The position numbers were made by a program, and so were the translations under genes. This document shows positions 8,448 through 16,742 of a stretch of DNA of 64,000 bases, one piece after another. Below the pieces are notes generated by a model. The model did no database searches, was not told the DNA's origin, and saw nothing but the letters and a program-made list of their open reading frames with translations. This stretch comes from Sulfitobacter sp. W027 (GTDB lineage Bacteria > Pseudomonadota > Alphaproteobacteria > Rhodobacterales > Rhodobacteraceae). Where the stretch lies: the NCBI RefSeq assembly GCF_025143985.1, contig NZ_CP083564.1, forward strand, positions 3,122,001 through 3,186,000, in the 5' to 3' direction. The stretch's first letter is position 1. Every line of letters starts with the position of its first letter.

Positions 8448-10202
8448 ATGACAGATACATCCGCCTACCGCGTTCTGGCCCGCAAATACCGGCCCGAAAC
8501 CTTCGCCGATCTCGTCGGCCAAGATGCCATGGTCCGCACGCTCAAGAACGCATTCGCAGCCGACCGGATCGCGCAGGCTTTTGTGATGACGGGCATTCGC
8601 GGCACCGGTAAGACCACCACGGCGCGGATCATCGCCAAGGGGATGAACTGCATCGGGCCTGACGGCAACGGCGGGCCGACAACCGATCCTTGCGGTGTCT
8701 GCGAGCACTGCACTGCGATCATGGAAGGCCGCCACGTTGATGTGATGGAGATGGACGCGGCCTCGAACACCGGCGTCGCCAACATCCGCGAGATCATTGA
8801 TTCGGTGCATTACCGCGCGGCGTCTGCCCGCTACAAAGTCTATATTATCGACGAAGTGCACATGCTCTCCACCGGCGCGTTCAACGCACTGCTGAAGACA
8901 CTGGAAGAGCCGCCGGAGCACGTCAAATTCATTTTTGCCACCACCGAGATCCGGAAGGTGCCGGTGACGGTGCTGTCACGCTGCCAGCGCTTTGATCTGC
9001 GCCGGATCGAACCCGAGGTGATGATCGCCCTGCTGCGCAAGATCGCGACGTCTGAGAATGCCGAGATCACCGACGACGCGCTCGCACTCATCACCCGCGC
9101 CGCCGAAGGCTCTGCCCGTGACGCGACCTCGCTGCTGGATCAGGCCATCAGCCACGGCGCGGGTGAAACCGGGGCCGAACAGGTCCGCGCGATGCTGGGT
9201 CTGGCCGACCGTGGCCGGGTGCTAGACCTTTTCGACATGGTCCTGCGCGGCGATGCGGCAGCGGCGCTGACGGAACTCAGCGGCCAATATGCCGACGGGG
9301 CAGACCCAATGGCCGTGCTACGCGATCTGGCCGAGATCACCCACTGGGTGTCGGTCGTGAAGATCACGCCTGATGCCGCCGAAGACCCTACAATCGCCCC
9401 GGAAGAGCGCGCCCGCGGTCAGCAAATGGCCGAGACCCTGCCGATGCGCGTGCTGACCCGCCTGTGGCAGATGCTTCTGAAAGCGCTGGACGAAGTCGCC
9501 GCGGCCCCCAATGCGATGATGGCCGCCGAAATGGCCGTGATCCGCCTGACCCATGTGGCCGACCTGCCCTCGCCCGAAGAACTGGTGCGCAAGCTGCAAA
9601 ACAGCAGTCCGCCCCCTGCCCCCGTCGGCGGTGGTGGTGGCGGCAATGGCGTGGCTCAGGGCAGCACCGGCGCGCAGGCCGTGCAGCACGCGCAGCAGCG
9701 CATGGCGTCAAACCCCGGCCCGCAGGGGCAGACAACGGCGCTGGCGCAAGACCTTGACGCCGCCCTCGCCCGCTTCCCGACCTTTGAACATGTGATCGAA
9801 CTGATACGCGTGAACCGCGATGTGAAACTGCTCGTTGAGGTGGAAACCTGCGTCCAGCTTGCGGCCTACCAACCCGGTCGGATCGAATTCGTGCCCACCG
9901 ACGACGCACCCCGCGATCTAGCGCAGCGGCTTGGGCAAAAGCTGCAACTCTGGACCGGCAACCGCTGGGCGGTATCACTGGTCAATGAAGGCGGTGCCGA
10001 GACCATCGCGCAGATCCGCGACGCGCGCGAGTTGGCGCTGAAAAAACAGGCCGAGGAGCATCCGATGATGCAGGCCGTGCTGGCGCAATTCCCCAAAGCC
10101 CGGATCACCGCGATCCGCACGCCCGAAGACATCGCCGCCGCCGCCACGGCAGAGGCGCTGCCCGAGGTCGAAGACGAATGGGATCCGTTCGAGGACGGTT
10201 GA
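8448..10202 (+). CDS. dnaX: DNA polymerase III subunit gamma/tau
   Basis: The product is 584 aa. The AAA+ clamp-loader ATPase has Walker A GIRGTGKTTTAR near residues 49-60 and a zinc module (CIGPDG...CGVCEHC). It continues with Walker B IIDEVHML and the sensor TLEEPPEHVKFIFATTE. Domain III is followed by a Pro/Gly/Gln-rich linker (about 395-450) and a C-terminal tau-type domain ending WDPFEDG. It loads the beta clamp and bridges polymerase cores. The order dnaX-ybaB-recR is the conserved one in proteobacteria. No convincing gamma-generating frameshift site was found. Confidence 0.97.
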   Translation: MTDTSAYRVLARKYRPETFADLVGQDAMVRTLKNAFAADRIAQAFVMTGIRGTGKTTTARIIAKGMNCIGPDGNGGPTTDPCGVCEHCTAIMEGRHVDVMEMDAASNTGVANIREIIDSVHYRAASARYKVYIIDEVHMLSTGAFNALLKTLEEPPEHVKFIFATTEIRKVPVTVLSRCQRFDLRRIEPEVMIALLRKIATSENAEITDDALALITRAAEGSARDATSLLDQAISHGAGETGAEQVRAMLGLADRGRVLDLFDMVLRGDAAAALTELSGQYADGADPMAVLRDLAEITHWVSVVKITPDAAEDPTIAPEERARGQQMAETLPMRVLTRLWQMLLKALDEVAAAPNAMMAAEMAVIRLTHVADLPSPEELVRKLQNSSPPPAPVGGGGGGNGVAQGSTGAQAVQHAQQRMASNPGPQGQTTALAQDLDAALARFPTFEHVIELIRVNRDVKLLVEVETCVQLAAYQPGRIEFVPTDDAPRDLAQRLGQKLQLWTGNRWAVSLVNEGGAETIAQIRDARELALKKQAEEHPMMQAVLAQFPKARITAIRTPEDIAAAATAEALPEVEDEWDPFEDG

Positions 10203-10253
10203 TCCACGCCCCCTCACGCCACATATAAACGACAACGCAACAAGGAGACCCAG

Positions 10254-10598
10254 ATGCTCAAGGGATTAGGCGGCCTCGGCGATATGGCCGGGATGATGAA
10301 AAAAGCGCAGGAAATGCAGGGCAAGATGGCCGAACTGCAAGAGGAGATGCACAATATCACGGTTGAGGGTGAATCTGGTGCGGGCCTCGTCAAAGCGACC
10401 TGTAGCGCCAAGGGTGAGTTGAAGGGTCTCGATATCGACCCGTCGATCTTTAACAAAGACGAGAAAGAGGTCGTCGAAGACCTGATCCTCGCCGCCATCA
10501 AAGACGCGCAGAGCAAAGCTTCGGACCGTGCGCAGGCCGAAATGTCCAAGCTGACCGAAGGCATGGGCCTGCCCGCAGGTATGAAACTGCCCTTCTAA
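10254..10598 (+). CDS. YbaB/EbfC nucleoid-associated protein
   Basis: The product is 114 aa. A glycine-rich start ([25 protein letters not shown]) runs into a long helix, then the beta-strand core ([30 protein letters not shown]) and a second long helix ending in [10 protein letters not shown]. This is the YbaB/EbfC fold, a dimeric DNA-binding protein coating the nucleoid. It sits 51 bp after dnaX and just before recR, as in most proteobacteria. The ribosome site AAGGAG precedes the ATG. Confidence 0.95.
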   Translation: MLKGLGGLGDMAGMMKKAQEMQGKMAELQEEMHNITVEGESGAGLVKATCSAKGELKGLDIDPSIFNKDEKEVVEDLILAAIKDAQSKASDRAQAEMSKLTEGMGLPAGMKLPF

Positions 10599-10650
10599 AC
10601 GGTTGGGGCGGAAACGCCCCTCCCTTCCCTTTTCCCACAGGTGCCCCGCC

Positions 10651-11244
10651 TTGAGCTCTACCCGCGACATCGACGCCCTGATCGAGCTGATGGCGAAACT
10701 GCCCGGCCTTGGCCCCCGCTCGGCCCGGCGCGCGGTGCTGCACCTGATCCGCAAGCGCGCGCTGCTGCTGACCCCCCTGTCTGACCTGATGCAGACCGTC
10801 GCCGTCACGGCGCGGGAATGTCTGAACTGCGGCAACGTGGGCACCGCTGATGTCTGTGATATCTGCACCTCCGAAAAACGCGCGAATGGTGAGCTTTGCG
10901 TGGTCGAAGACGTGGCCGATCTTTGGGCGATGGAACGCTCCGGCGTGTTCAAAGGGCGCTATCATGTGTTGGGCGGCACGCTCTCGGCGCTGGATGCCAT
11001 CGGCCCGCAGGAATTGCGCATCCCCCGTCTGGTGGACCGGATCGACACCGAAGGTGTGAGCGAAGTGATCCTCGCGCTCAACGCCACGATCGACGGGCAA
11101 ACCACCGCGCATTACATCGCCGATCAATTGGACGGCCGGGTCAAGCTCACCTCCCTCGCCCAAGGTGTGCCGATTGGCGGGGAGTTGGATTACCTCGACG
11201 ACGGGACGATCACCGCCGCTATGCAGGCGCGCAAGTCGATCTAG
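10651..11244 (+). CDS. recR: Recombination mediator protein RecR
   Basis: The product is 197 aa from a TTG at 10651, giving [20 protein letters not shown], the expected N-terminus. The frame is open 48 bp further upstream, but those residues are not RecR-like. It has the HhH element [16 protein letters not shown], the four-Cys zinc finger ([16 protein letters not shown]) and a Toprim domain from [11 protein letters not shown]. It works with RecO (gene at 51449-52171) and RecF in RecA loading at gaps. It is the last gene of the dnaX operon and is followed by a clear terminator. Confidence 0.95.
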   Translation: MSSTRDIDALIELMAKLPGLGPRSARRAVLHLIRKRALLLTPLSDLMQTVAVTARECLNCGNVGTADVCDICTSEKRANGELCVVEDVADLWAMERSGVFKGRYHVLGGTLSALDAIGPQELRIPRLVDRIDTEGVSEVILALNATIDGQTTAHYIADQLDGRVKLTSLAQGVPIGGELDYLDDGTITAAMQARKSI

Positions 11245-11263
11245 CCCTCCCCAGAATCAAAGC

Positions 11264-11299
11264 GGGCCGCCCGCTCCTCCCAAAGCTGGCGGCCCTTTT
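11264..11299 (+). terminator. Rho-independent terminator of the dnaX-ybaB-recR operon
   Basis: GGGCCGCC (11264-11271) pairs with GGCGGCCC (11288-11295) and is followed by TTTT, 20 bp after the recR stop. The convergent decarboxylase gene ends at 11323. Confidence 0.75.
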
Positions 11300-11322
11300 C
11301 CGGGGCGACGCAGATCGTGCTG

Positions 11323-12495
11323 TCAGAGCACGATCACATCAAGCGGCGGAAATCCGTTGAACCCGACCGAACTGTAGGAGCTTGTGTAGGCTCCGCAAGC
11401 GCGAATCATCACTTTATCGCCATCGCGCAGGGCCAAAGGCAGATGAATCGGTCGTTTTTCATAAAGGATGTCCGCCGAATCGCAGGACGGGCCAGCCAAA
11501 ACGCAGGGTCCGGTCTCTTCGCCGTCATGCGGGGTGACGATCTGATAGCGAATCGCTTCGCCTTCAGTTTCCGCCAAACCCGAGAAACGACCGATATCCA
11601 GATAGACCCAGCGGTGCAGATCATCCGCGGATTTACGGCTCACCAGCATGACTTCGGCAGCGATGTGACCAGCCTCGGCCACCAGACCACGGCCCGGCTC
11701 TGCCATCAGCTGCGGCACATCGCCAAAACGGGCTTTGACAGCCGAGATTACGGCAGCCGCATAGGCGCGCGGCGCTTCGATGCTTTCGCCGTAGAACGCC
11801 GGGAAACCACCGCCGAGGTTCAGCAGTTGCAGGTCATGCCCGTCGGCGCGGGCAGCGTGCCAAAGCGGTGCCACCTGATCCAGCACCGGGTTCCAGAACT
11901 CCGCCTTGCGGGTCTGCGAACCGACGTGGAAGGACAGGCCGAAGGGCACGAGGCCTACGGCAACCGCGTGGTTCAACAGCGCAGGCAGGGCCGAACCGGC
12001 ACAGCCGAATTTGCGGCTGAGCGGCCAGTCTGCCATGGAGTTTTCGACGATCAGGCGCAGGTAGACCCGTGCACCGGGTGCATGGGCGGCGATTTTGTCG
12101 AGTTCGGCTTCGCTGTCGGCGGCGAATAGGGTCACGCCTGCCGAATGCGCAAAGGCGATGTCTGAGGCGCGTTTGATGGTGTTGCCGAAAGAGATGTTTT
12201 CCGGCTTCGCACCTTGGCTAAGGCAAAGCTCAATCTCGGCACGGGATGCCGCGTCAAATCCAGAGCCTTTTTTAACCAGCAGACGAATGATCTCCGCCGC
12301 CGGGTTCGCCTTCACCGCGTAATGGATATGTGCATCGCCCAGACCGCTATGCAGCGCATCATATTGCGCGGCCACGCGCTCACGGCTGATGACAAGCGTT
12401 GGCTTGTCAAAGCTGTTGGCGGCAATATAGGCAGCGGCCGGATCGGCAAATGAATTGGATGCGGTGCGCAGGGCACCGGGTACTGTAGCGTTCAT
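11323..12495 (-). CDS. Fold-III PLP decarboxylase (ornithine/lysine decarboxylase type)
   Basis: The product is 390 aa from the ATG at 12495, with GGAG 8 nt upstream. It is an alanine-racemase-fold basic amino-acid decarboxylase. The PLP lysine sits in YAVKANP near residues 64-70. HVGSQ and GGGFP are phosphate-binding stretches, EPGR is present, and the C-terminal ACGAYTSSYSSVGFNGF closes the active site. SCDSADILYE supplies the catalytic Cys across the dimer, as in eukaryote-like ornithine decarboxylases. The likely role is putrescine (or cadaverine) formation. The length and CxxxD context favour ornithine over diaminopimelate, but substrate preference is an inference. Confidence 0.85.
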   Translation of the reverse strand: MNATVPGALRTASNSFADPAAAYIAANSFDKPTLVISRERVAAQYDALHSGLGDAHIHYAVKANPAAEIIRLLVKKGSGFDAASRAEIELCLSQGAKPENISFGNTIKRASDIAFAHSAGVTLFAADSEAELDKIAAHAPGARVYLRLIVENSMADWPLSRKFGCAGSALPALLNHAVAVGLVPFGLSFHVGSQTRKAEFWNPVLDQVAPLWHAARADGHDLQLLNLGGGFPAFYGESIEAPRAYAAAVISAVKARFGDVPQLMAEPGRGLVAEAGHIAAEVMLVSRKSADDLHRWVYLDIGRFSGLAETEGEAIRYQIVTPHDGEETGPCVLAGPSCDSADILYEKRPIHLPLALRDGDKVMIRACGAYTSSYSSVGFNGFPPLDVIVL

Positions 12496-12572
12496 GGTCA
12501 TCTCCAAAGAGCAGGTGGGGCTGGTTCCCCGCGTGTCGTTTCAAGAGACGTTACCGTCGCTACATAAACGCG

Positions 12573-12596
12573 GGTCAGTCAGGGTAGGAACTGACC
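12573..12596 (-). other. Hairpin in the leader of the decarboxylase gene
   Basis: In the 192-bp region upstream of the decarboxylase start, GGTCAGT and ACTGACC form a 7-bp perfect stem with a 10-nt loop. No T-run follows, so it is not a terminator. A weak candidate promoter on the minus strand reads TTGTAC, 16 nt, TACATG near 12630-12660. The purpose of the hairpin is unknown. Confidence 0.35.
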
Positions 12597-12687
12597 GGCC
12601 AGAGGCGCGTGCGTTGGCGTCTGTATTGCGCCATGTACGCCGTTTTAGGATTCGTACAAGGGGTAAAATTGGCCCTCGCGAAAATAG

Positions 12688-13809
12688 TTATTTTTCTTCG
12701 TCTTCCCAGTCACTACCGATGGGGTCGCGGTCTCTTTCACGTTCTTCTTTGATCATATCTTTGGTCTCTTTCTCCTCTTCAGGGTCGGTTTCTTCGGGGT
12801 CGCTCTCGGCGGCCTCGGTCTGGGCCAAGGCCAAGACAAACCACATGGGGAAGTGATCCGACCCAATCTTATCCAGCCGGTCCATCTCAAGCAGGCGGAA
12901 CTGCGGGTCGTGGAACAGGTGATCCAGCGGCCAGCGCATCCACGGCATTGTCGCGCTGAACGTGTTGTACATGCCGCGCCCCACGCGCGGGTCCAGCAGG
13001 CCAGAGAGCCGCTGGAATCGGCGCGTCGTCGTGGACCACGCCACATCGTTCAAATCGCCGGACACCACGGCAGGCAGCGGATCATCCTCAGCTTCCAGTC
13101 CGACCATCGCAATCTCGCTGTCGCGGCCCTTGGTGTCATGCTCAAACACCGGCGGCTCGGGGTGGACGACATAGAGGCGGAAGTCCTCCCCCACAGGCAG
13201 ATGTACGCGCACGCGGATTGACGGCACCTCACGGGTCACTAACTCCCGCACCTCTATTTCAGACAGAGGCAGTTTCGACATGACGCAAAGCCCGTAGCCG
13301 TTATCAAGCGGCACATCGATGTGGTGTTCGTAGTTTTTGCCCAGACCGTCGTCCAGCGCGTCGATCCAATCCTGATCCACTTCAATCGCCATGAAAATAT
13401 CCGGCACCCGTGCTTCGACCAGCGCGATAAGCTTGCCGTAATCGCGGTTTGATTTTTTCACATTGGCCGCCAGCAGACTGACGTGGCGGTCCGTCTCCCG
13501 GCGCAGCTCTGGCGAGGCGGCGAGCGACTGTTTGCGCCAGATCGGAGTGAACTTGGTGATATAAAGCGCCTGAAGCGCCGCAACGCCCAGCATCAGCGCG
13601 ATGCCAATCATACCCGAAGTCGTCATCGGCCCATGCACCAGCGCGAAGGCTACCGCCAGCAGCAGCGCCAGACCGAGGAATTGCTCACGCGGAAAGGCCA
13701 GCCCCCGGATCGCCCCGAAAGGCAGTTTGCTCAGCGGCAGCAGGCTGCAAAATATCAGCAGTCCCGCCAGCCCCCAGATCATCCAGTTCAATGCCGTTTC
13801 CAAATCCAT
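12688..13809 (-). CDS. Membrane protein with endonuclease/exonuclease/phosphatase (EEP) domain
   Basis: The product is about 373 aa from the ATG at 13809; a TTG at 13842 is also in frame. Three N-terminal membrane segments (ALNWMIWGLAGLLIFCSLLPL; the FLGLALLLAVAFALVHG region; MIGIALMLGVAALQALYI) precede an EEP domain. The EEP domain has LLAANVKKSNRDY, the metal-binding Glu in FMAIEVDQDW, the SGDLNDVAWS catalytic block and a C-terminal SDHFPMW. The last 45 residues are extremely acidic and Lys/Glu-rich (PEETDPEEEKETKD). EEP enzymes split phosphodiesters in lipids, nucleic acids or nucleotides; which one here is unknown. Confidence 0.82.
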   Translation of the reverse strand: MDLETALNWMIWGLAGLLIFCSLLPLSKLPFGAIRGLAFPREQFLGLALLLAVAFALVHGPMTTSGMIGIALMLGVAALQALYITKFTPIWRKQSLAASPELRRETDRHVSLLAANVKKSNRDYGKLIALVEARVPDIFMAIEVDQDWIDALDDGLGKNYEHHIDVPLDNGYGLCVMSKLPLSEIEVRELVTREVPSIRVRVHLPVGEDFRLYVVHPEPPVFEHDTKGRDSEIAMVGLEAEDDPLPAVVSGDLNDVAWSTTTRRFQRLSGLLDPRVGRGMYNTFSATMPWMRWPLDHLFHDPQFRLLEMDRLDKIGSDHFPMWFVLALAQTEAAESDPEETDPEEEKETKDMIKEERERDRDPIGSDWEDEEK

Positions 13810-13928
13810 CCCCTGGCGCAAAGCGCCCGATTTTAAATGCAAAACAGGGCACCGGAGAAACCGACGCCCTGTTACTTCAACACATCCTTGCGGCGAAAGT
13901 TCCTTCCGCCACAGCGCCCTCTGGGCGC

Positions 13929-14705
13929 TTAGCCCTTAGCTTTGTCTTCATCCTCGTCGTCTTCATCGGCCTTCTCAGGCAGCGAGAAGAAGCTGTCGGC
14001 GTCGGAGTAATCGCCCTTCGAGTGATCATCTTCCTCGTCATCCGCGCTATTGCCGGAGAGAGTAAAGGTTTCCAGACCTTCGATGGCCGTCGGAATCTTG
14101 GGCTCACTGTCCATACCGAGGCTCTGCTCGGTCGACACCAACTTGCGACGCTCGTCGTCGTTCATCACTTCGCCCGCCGCAGCCTTTTTCGCGGCAGCCT
14201 TTTGCACGGCGGCGTCAAGCTCGGACTGTTTGCACAGGCCCAAAGCGACCGGGTCGATCGGCTGGATGTTGGAGATGTTCCAATGGGTGCGCTCACGAAT
14301 CGCTTGGATCGTCGGCTTGGTGGTGCCTACCAGTTTGCTGACCTGACCGTCGCTGAGTTCGGGGTGGAACTTGACGAGCCACAGGATCGACGCGGGGCGA
14401 TCCTGACGTTTGCTGAGCGGCGTATAACGCGGGCCGCGGCGTTTCTCTTCGCCTTCAGCAGCAGCGTTGAACTTGAGCTTCAGCTTATGCATCGGGTTGT
14501 TCTGCGCCGCGTCGATCTCTTCTTGAGTGAGCTGGTTGTTGGCAATCGGATCAAAGCCCTTCACGCCCTGCGCCACGTCGCCATCGGCGATGCCCTGCAC
14601 TTCCAATTCGTGCATACCAACGAAATCGGCGATCTGTTTGAAGCTGATGGTGGTGTTGTCCACCAGCCAGACGGCGGTGGCTTTGGCCATAATCGGTTTT
14701 GCCAT
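13929..14705 (-). CDS. trcR: DUF1013 cell-cycle transcriptional regulator TrcR
   Basis: The product is 258 aa. The N-terminus MAKPIMAKATAVWLVDNTTIS and the DFVGMHELEVQGIADGDVAQG segment are diagnostic of DUF1013, named TrcR in alphaproteobacteria. HTH-like segments follow (LSDGQVSKLVGTTKPTIQAIRER near 115-140, leading to HWNISNIQPIDPV). The C-terminal 60 residues are acidic. The family is nearly restricted to Alphaproteobacteria and linked to cell-cycle control. It is divergent from the RNase T2 gene across 123 bp. Its opposite strand is open for over 1 kb, which is an artefact of codon bias. Confidence 0.9.
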   Translation of the reverse strand: MAKPIMAKATAVWLVDNTTISFKQIADFVGMHELEVQGIADGDVAQGVKGFDPIANNQLTQEEIDAAQNNPMHKLKLKFNAAAEGEEKRRGPRYTPLSKRQDRPASILWLVKFHPELSDGQVSKLVGTTKPTIQAIRERTHWNISNIQPIDPVALGLCKQSELDAAVQKAAAKKAAAGEVMNDDERRKLVSTEQSLGMDSEPKIPTAIEGLETFTLSGNSADDEEDDHSKGDYSDADSFFSLPEKADEDDEDEDKAKG

Positions 14706-14773
14706 GTCACTCTCCTAAAAACGCAATTTTCCCGTCGCCTGAAAGGCTGTCCTGCTTGGCAGAACGGTCTTCA

Positions 14774-14801
14774 TTGTCGGGGAAGTTGGCGGCTGTATAC
14801 T
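14774..14801 (+). promoter_or_regulatory. Candidate promoter of the RNase T2 gene
   Basis: TTGTCG (14774-14779), a 16-nt spacer and TATACT (14796-14801) lie 28 bp before the ATG at 14829, in the divergent trcR/RNase T2 gap. No GANTC methylation site is present in this gap. Confidence 0.45.
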
Positions 14802-14828
14802 AACTCAAACATCATAAGGGAAGACCCA

Positions 14829-15473
14829 ATGCGGCCACTGCGCGCCTGTCTGCTGATCCTCGGGCTGCTTGCCCCCACAGTCACACTGGCCGAAGGGGAG
14901 CGTTCGGGCGAGTTCGACTACTACGTTATGTCCCTTTCGTGGTCGCCAAACTGGTGCGAATTGACCGGCGACGCCCGCCAGTCCCCGCAATGCGATGCGG
15001 ACAAGGACCACGGCTGGACCCTGCACGGCCTCTGGCCGCAGTTCACCCGCGGCTATCCGTCTTACTGTCAAAGCGGTCAACGCCCGCCCAGCCGAACACA
15101 GACCGGGGGCATGTCCGATATCATGGGCACCGGCGGCTTGGCTTGGCACCAATGGAAGAAGCACGGCTCTTGCAGCGGGCTGGACCCGGCGGATTATTTC
15201 GCCCTCTCGCGAGAGGCCTACGCCCGCATCAACCGCCCCGAGGTCTTTCGCAAGCTGGACCGAACAGTCGCCCTGCCAGCCTCCGTGGTCGAAGATGCGT
15301 TCTTGAAAGCCAACCCTGATCTAACCGCCCAAGGGATCACGATCACCTGTAACCAAGGGCACATTCAGGAGGCGCGCATTTGTTTGTCGCGTAGCCTTGA
15401 ATTTATTCCTTGCGGCCCGGATGTGCGGCGCGATTGCAATCTTGATAACGCTCTGTTCACACCACTGCGCTAA
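14829..15473 (+). CDS. Exported ribonuclease T2 family protein
   Basis: The product is 214 aa from the ATG at 14829. The frame is open far upstream only because it lies opposite trcR. A signal peptide (MRPLRACLLILGLLAPTVTLAEG) targets it to the periplasm. Both T2 active-site segments are present: CAS I WTLHGLWP near residues 63-70 and CAS II WHQWKKHGSC near 106-115. Several Cys residues are available for disulfides. RNase T2 enzymes cut single-stranded RNA through 2',3'-cyclic phosphates. The CpdB-like protein encoded at 4964-6808 could act on such products, although it lacks a visible signal peptide. Confidence 0.93.
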   Translation: MRPLRACLLILGLLAPTVTLAEGERSGEFDYYVMSLSWSPNWCELTGDARQSPQCDADKDHGWTLHGLWPQFTRGYPSYCQSGQRPPSRTQTGGMSDIMGTGGLAWHQWKKHGSCSGLDPADYFALSREAYARINRPEVFRKLDRTVALPASVVEDAFLKANPDLTAQGITITCNQGHIQEARICLSRSLEFIPCGPDVRRDCNLDNALFTPLR

Positions 15474-15556
15474 ATATTGCGGGAAGGACCTTAGGTGAAA
15501 ACGGGAGAGGCGTAATTTCCTCCCCCGCTATCAATGCCTTTCGGCTCTCTCTCCAA

Positions 15557-15586
15557 CGCGGGTGGCCAGCGTCCCGGCCACCCGCG
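15557..15586. terminator. Strong bidirectional stem-loop between convergent genes
   Basis: An 11-bp perfect stem, CGCGGGTGGCC (15557-15567) with GGCCACCCGCG (15576-15586), has an 8-nt loop. It lies between the RNase T2 gene (+) and the quinone oxidoreductase gene (-). No T-run flanks it on either side, so termination is likely but not certain. Confidence 0.5.
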
Positions 15587-15634
15587 CTTAACGTTAACAA
15601 ATTGCTGGTTAACAATTCGTTACTGCCTCAAATT

Positions 15635-16645
15635 TTATTGATCTTCCCCAGCCTCCAGATCGCCGCCGACCTTCAGGACGATTTTGCCGATATGGCCGCT
15701 GGCCTCCATCCGGCGATGGGCGTCATTCGCCTCTGACAACTCATATGTGCTGTCAATCACCGGGGCCACGCGGCCCTGTTCCAGCAGCGGCCAGACGTTC
15801 TGCAAAAGCTCTTCCGCAATCCGCGCCTTGGCCAGATCGCTTTGCGGGCGCAGGGTCGATCCGGTCATGGTTAGACGGCGGGTCATCAATGTGACGAAAT
15901 TCACCTCCTGCTTGGCCCCCTGCAAAAAGGCGATTTGCACCAACCTGCCGTCCTCGGCCAGCGCTTTTAGGTTGCGGTCGATATAGCTGCCACCGACCAT
16001 ATCAAGGATCACATCCGCGCCGCCTTCGGCCTTCAGCACATCGACGAAATCCGTGTCTCGGTAGTTGATCGCCACCTCGGCACCCAGCTTCATACAGGCC
16101 GCGCATTTGCTGTCCGTGCCAGCGGTCACGAAGACCCGCGCCCCCAAGATGCGCGCCAGTTGGATTGCGGTCGTACCGATGCCGGAAGAGCCGCCGTGAA
16201 TCAGCACTTTCTCTCCGGCCTTAAGCCCGCCCCGCATAAAAAGGTTGGACCAGACGGTGAAGAAAGTCTCAGGCAAGCAGGCGGCTTCTTTCAGCCCCAT
16301 CCCTTCGGGGACCGGCAGGCAGTGGGCGGCGGGGGTGGCCACATATTCGGCATAGCCGCCACCCGGCAGCAGGGCGCAGACCAGATCGCCCGGTGCCAGG
16401 GTCGTCACGCCGGGGCCGACCTCCACCACCTCGCCCGAGGCCTCCAGCCCCGGCAGATCGCTGGCGGTGGCAGGCGGTGCATACTTGCCCGCGCGCTGTA
16501 GTGCATCGGGGCGGTTCACCCCGGCATAGGCGACCTTGATGATGACCTGCCCGTGTTTCGGTTGGGGCCGGGGGCGGGTGGTGCCCTGCAGAACGTCCGG
16601 ACCGCCGGGTTCGGTGATTTCGATTGCACGCATGGTCTGTGTCAT
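15635..16645 (-). CDS. NAD(P)H quinone oxidoreductase, zeta-crystallin/PIG3 type (MDR superfamily)
   Basis: The product is 336 aa from the ATG at 16645 (MTQTMRAIEITEPGGPDVL). The open frame extends upstream only opposite the ligase gene. The GroES-like N-terminal half has AYAGVNRPDALQRAGKY. The Rossmann half has VLIHGGSSGIGTTAIQLARILGARV, and the GGSYIDRNLKALAEDGRLVQI region follows. The four structural zinc cysteines of alcohol dehydrogenases are missing, as expected for the zinc-free quinone reductase branch (PIG3/QorB). It probably reduces quinones or other enones with NADPH. It is divergent from the acyl-CoA ligase. Confidence 0.9.
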   Translation of the reverse strand: MTQTMRAIEITEPGGPDVLQGTTRPRPQPKHGQVIIKVAYAGVNRPDALQRAGKYAPPATASDLPGLEASGEVVEVGPGVTTLAPGDLVCALLPGGGYAEYVATPAAHCLPVPEGMGLKEAACLPETFFTVWSNLFMRGGLKAGEKVLIHGGSSGIGTTAIQLARILGARVFVTAGTDSKCAACMKLGAEVAINYRDTDFVDVLKAEGGADVILDMVGGSYIDRNLKALAEDGRLVQIAFLQGAKQEVNFVTLMTRRLTMTGSTLRPQSDLAKARIAEELLQNVWPLLEQGRVAPVIDSTYELSEANDAHRRMEASGHIGKIVLKVGGDLEAGEDQ

Positions 16646-16742
16646 GTCTGAAGTATCCTCGGGTCTGGTTTTGCCGCAGCCTAACGGGCGGCCCCGGGGC
16701 ATGCACCCGGAATTTGAAACCGGGCGGAAGAGGGAGAGGCGG

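Noticed and set aside
10036..10050. A-run CTGAAAAAACAGG in dnaX as a programmed frameshift site
   Set aside because: It lies near the 3' end of the gene, not after domain III as required to make gamma, and no stimulatory hairpin or nearby -1 stop was recognised.
12508..12690. Possible speF-type RNA leader upstream of the decarboxylase
   Set aside because: speF leaders precede alphaproteobacterial ornithine decarboxylase genes and are long and conserved. This gap is short and only one simple 7-bp hairpin was found. A covariance-model search would decide.
13791..14828. Long open frame on the plus strand ahead of the RNase T2 signal peptide
   Set aside because: It runs antisense to trcR and the start of the EEP gene. 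The real RNase T2 start is the ATG at 14829 with a signal peptide and a promoter upstream.
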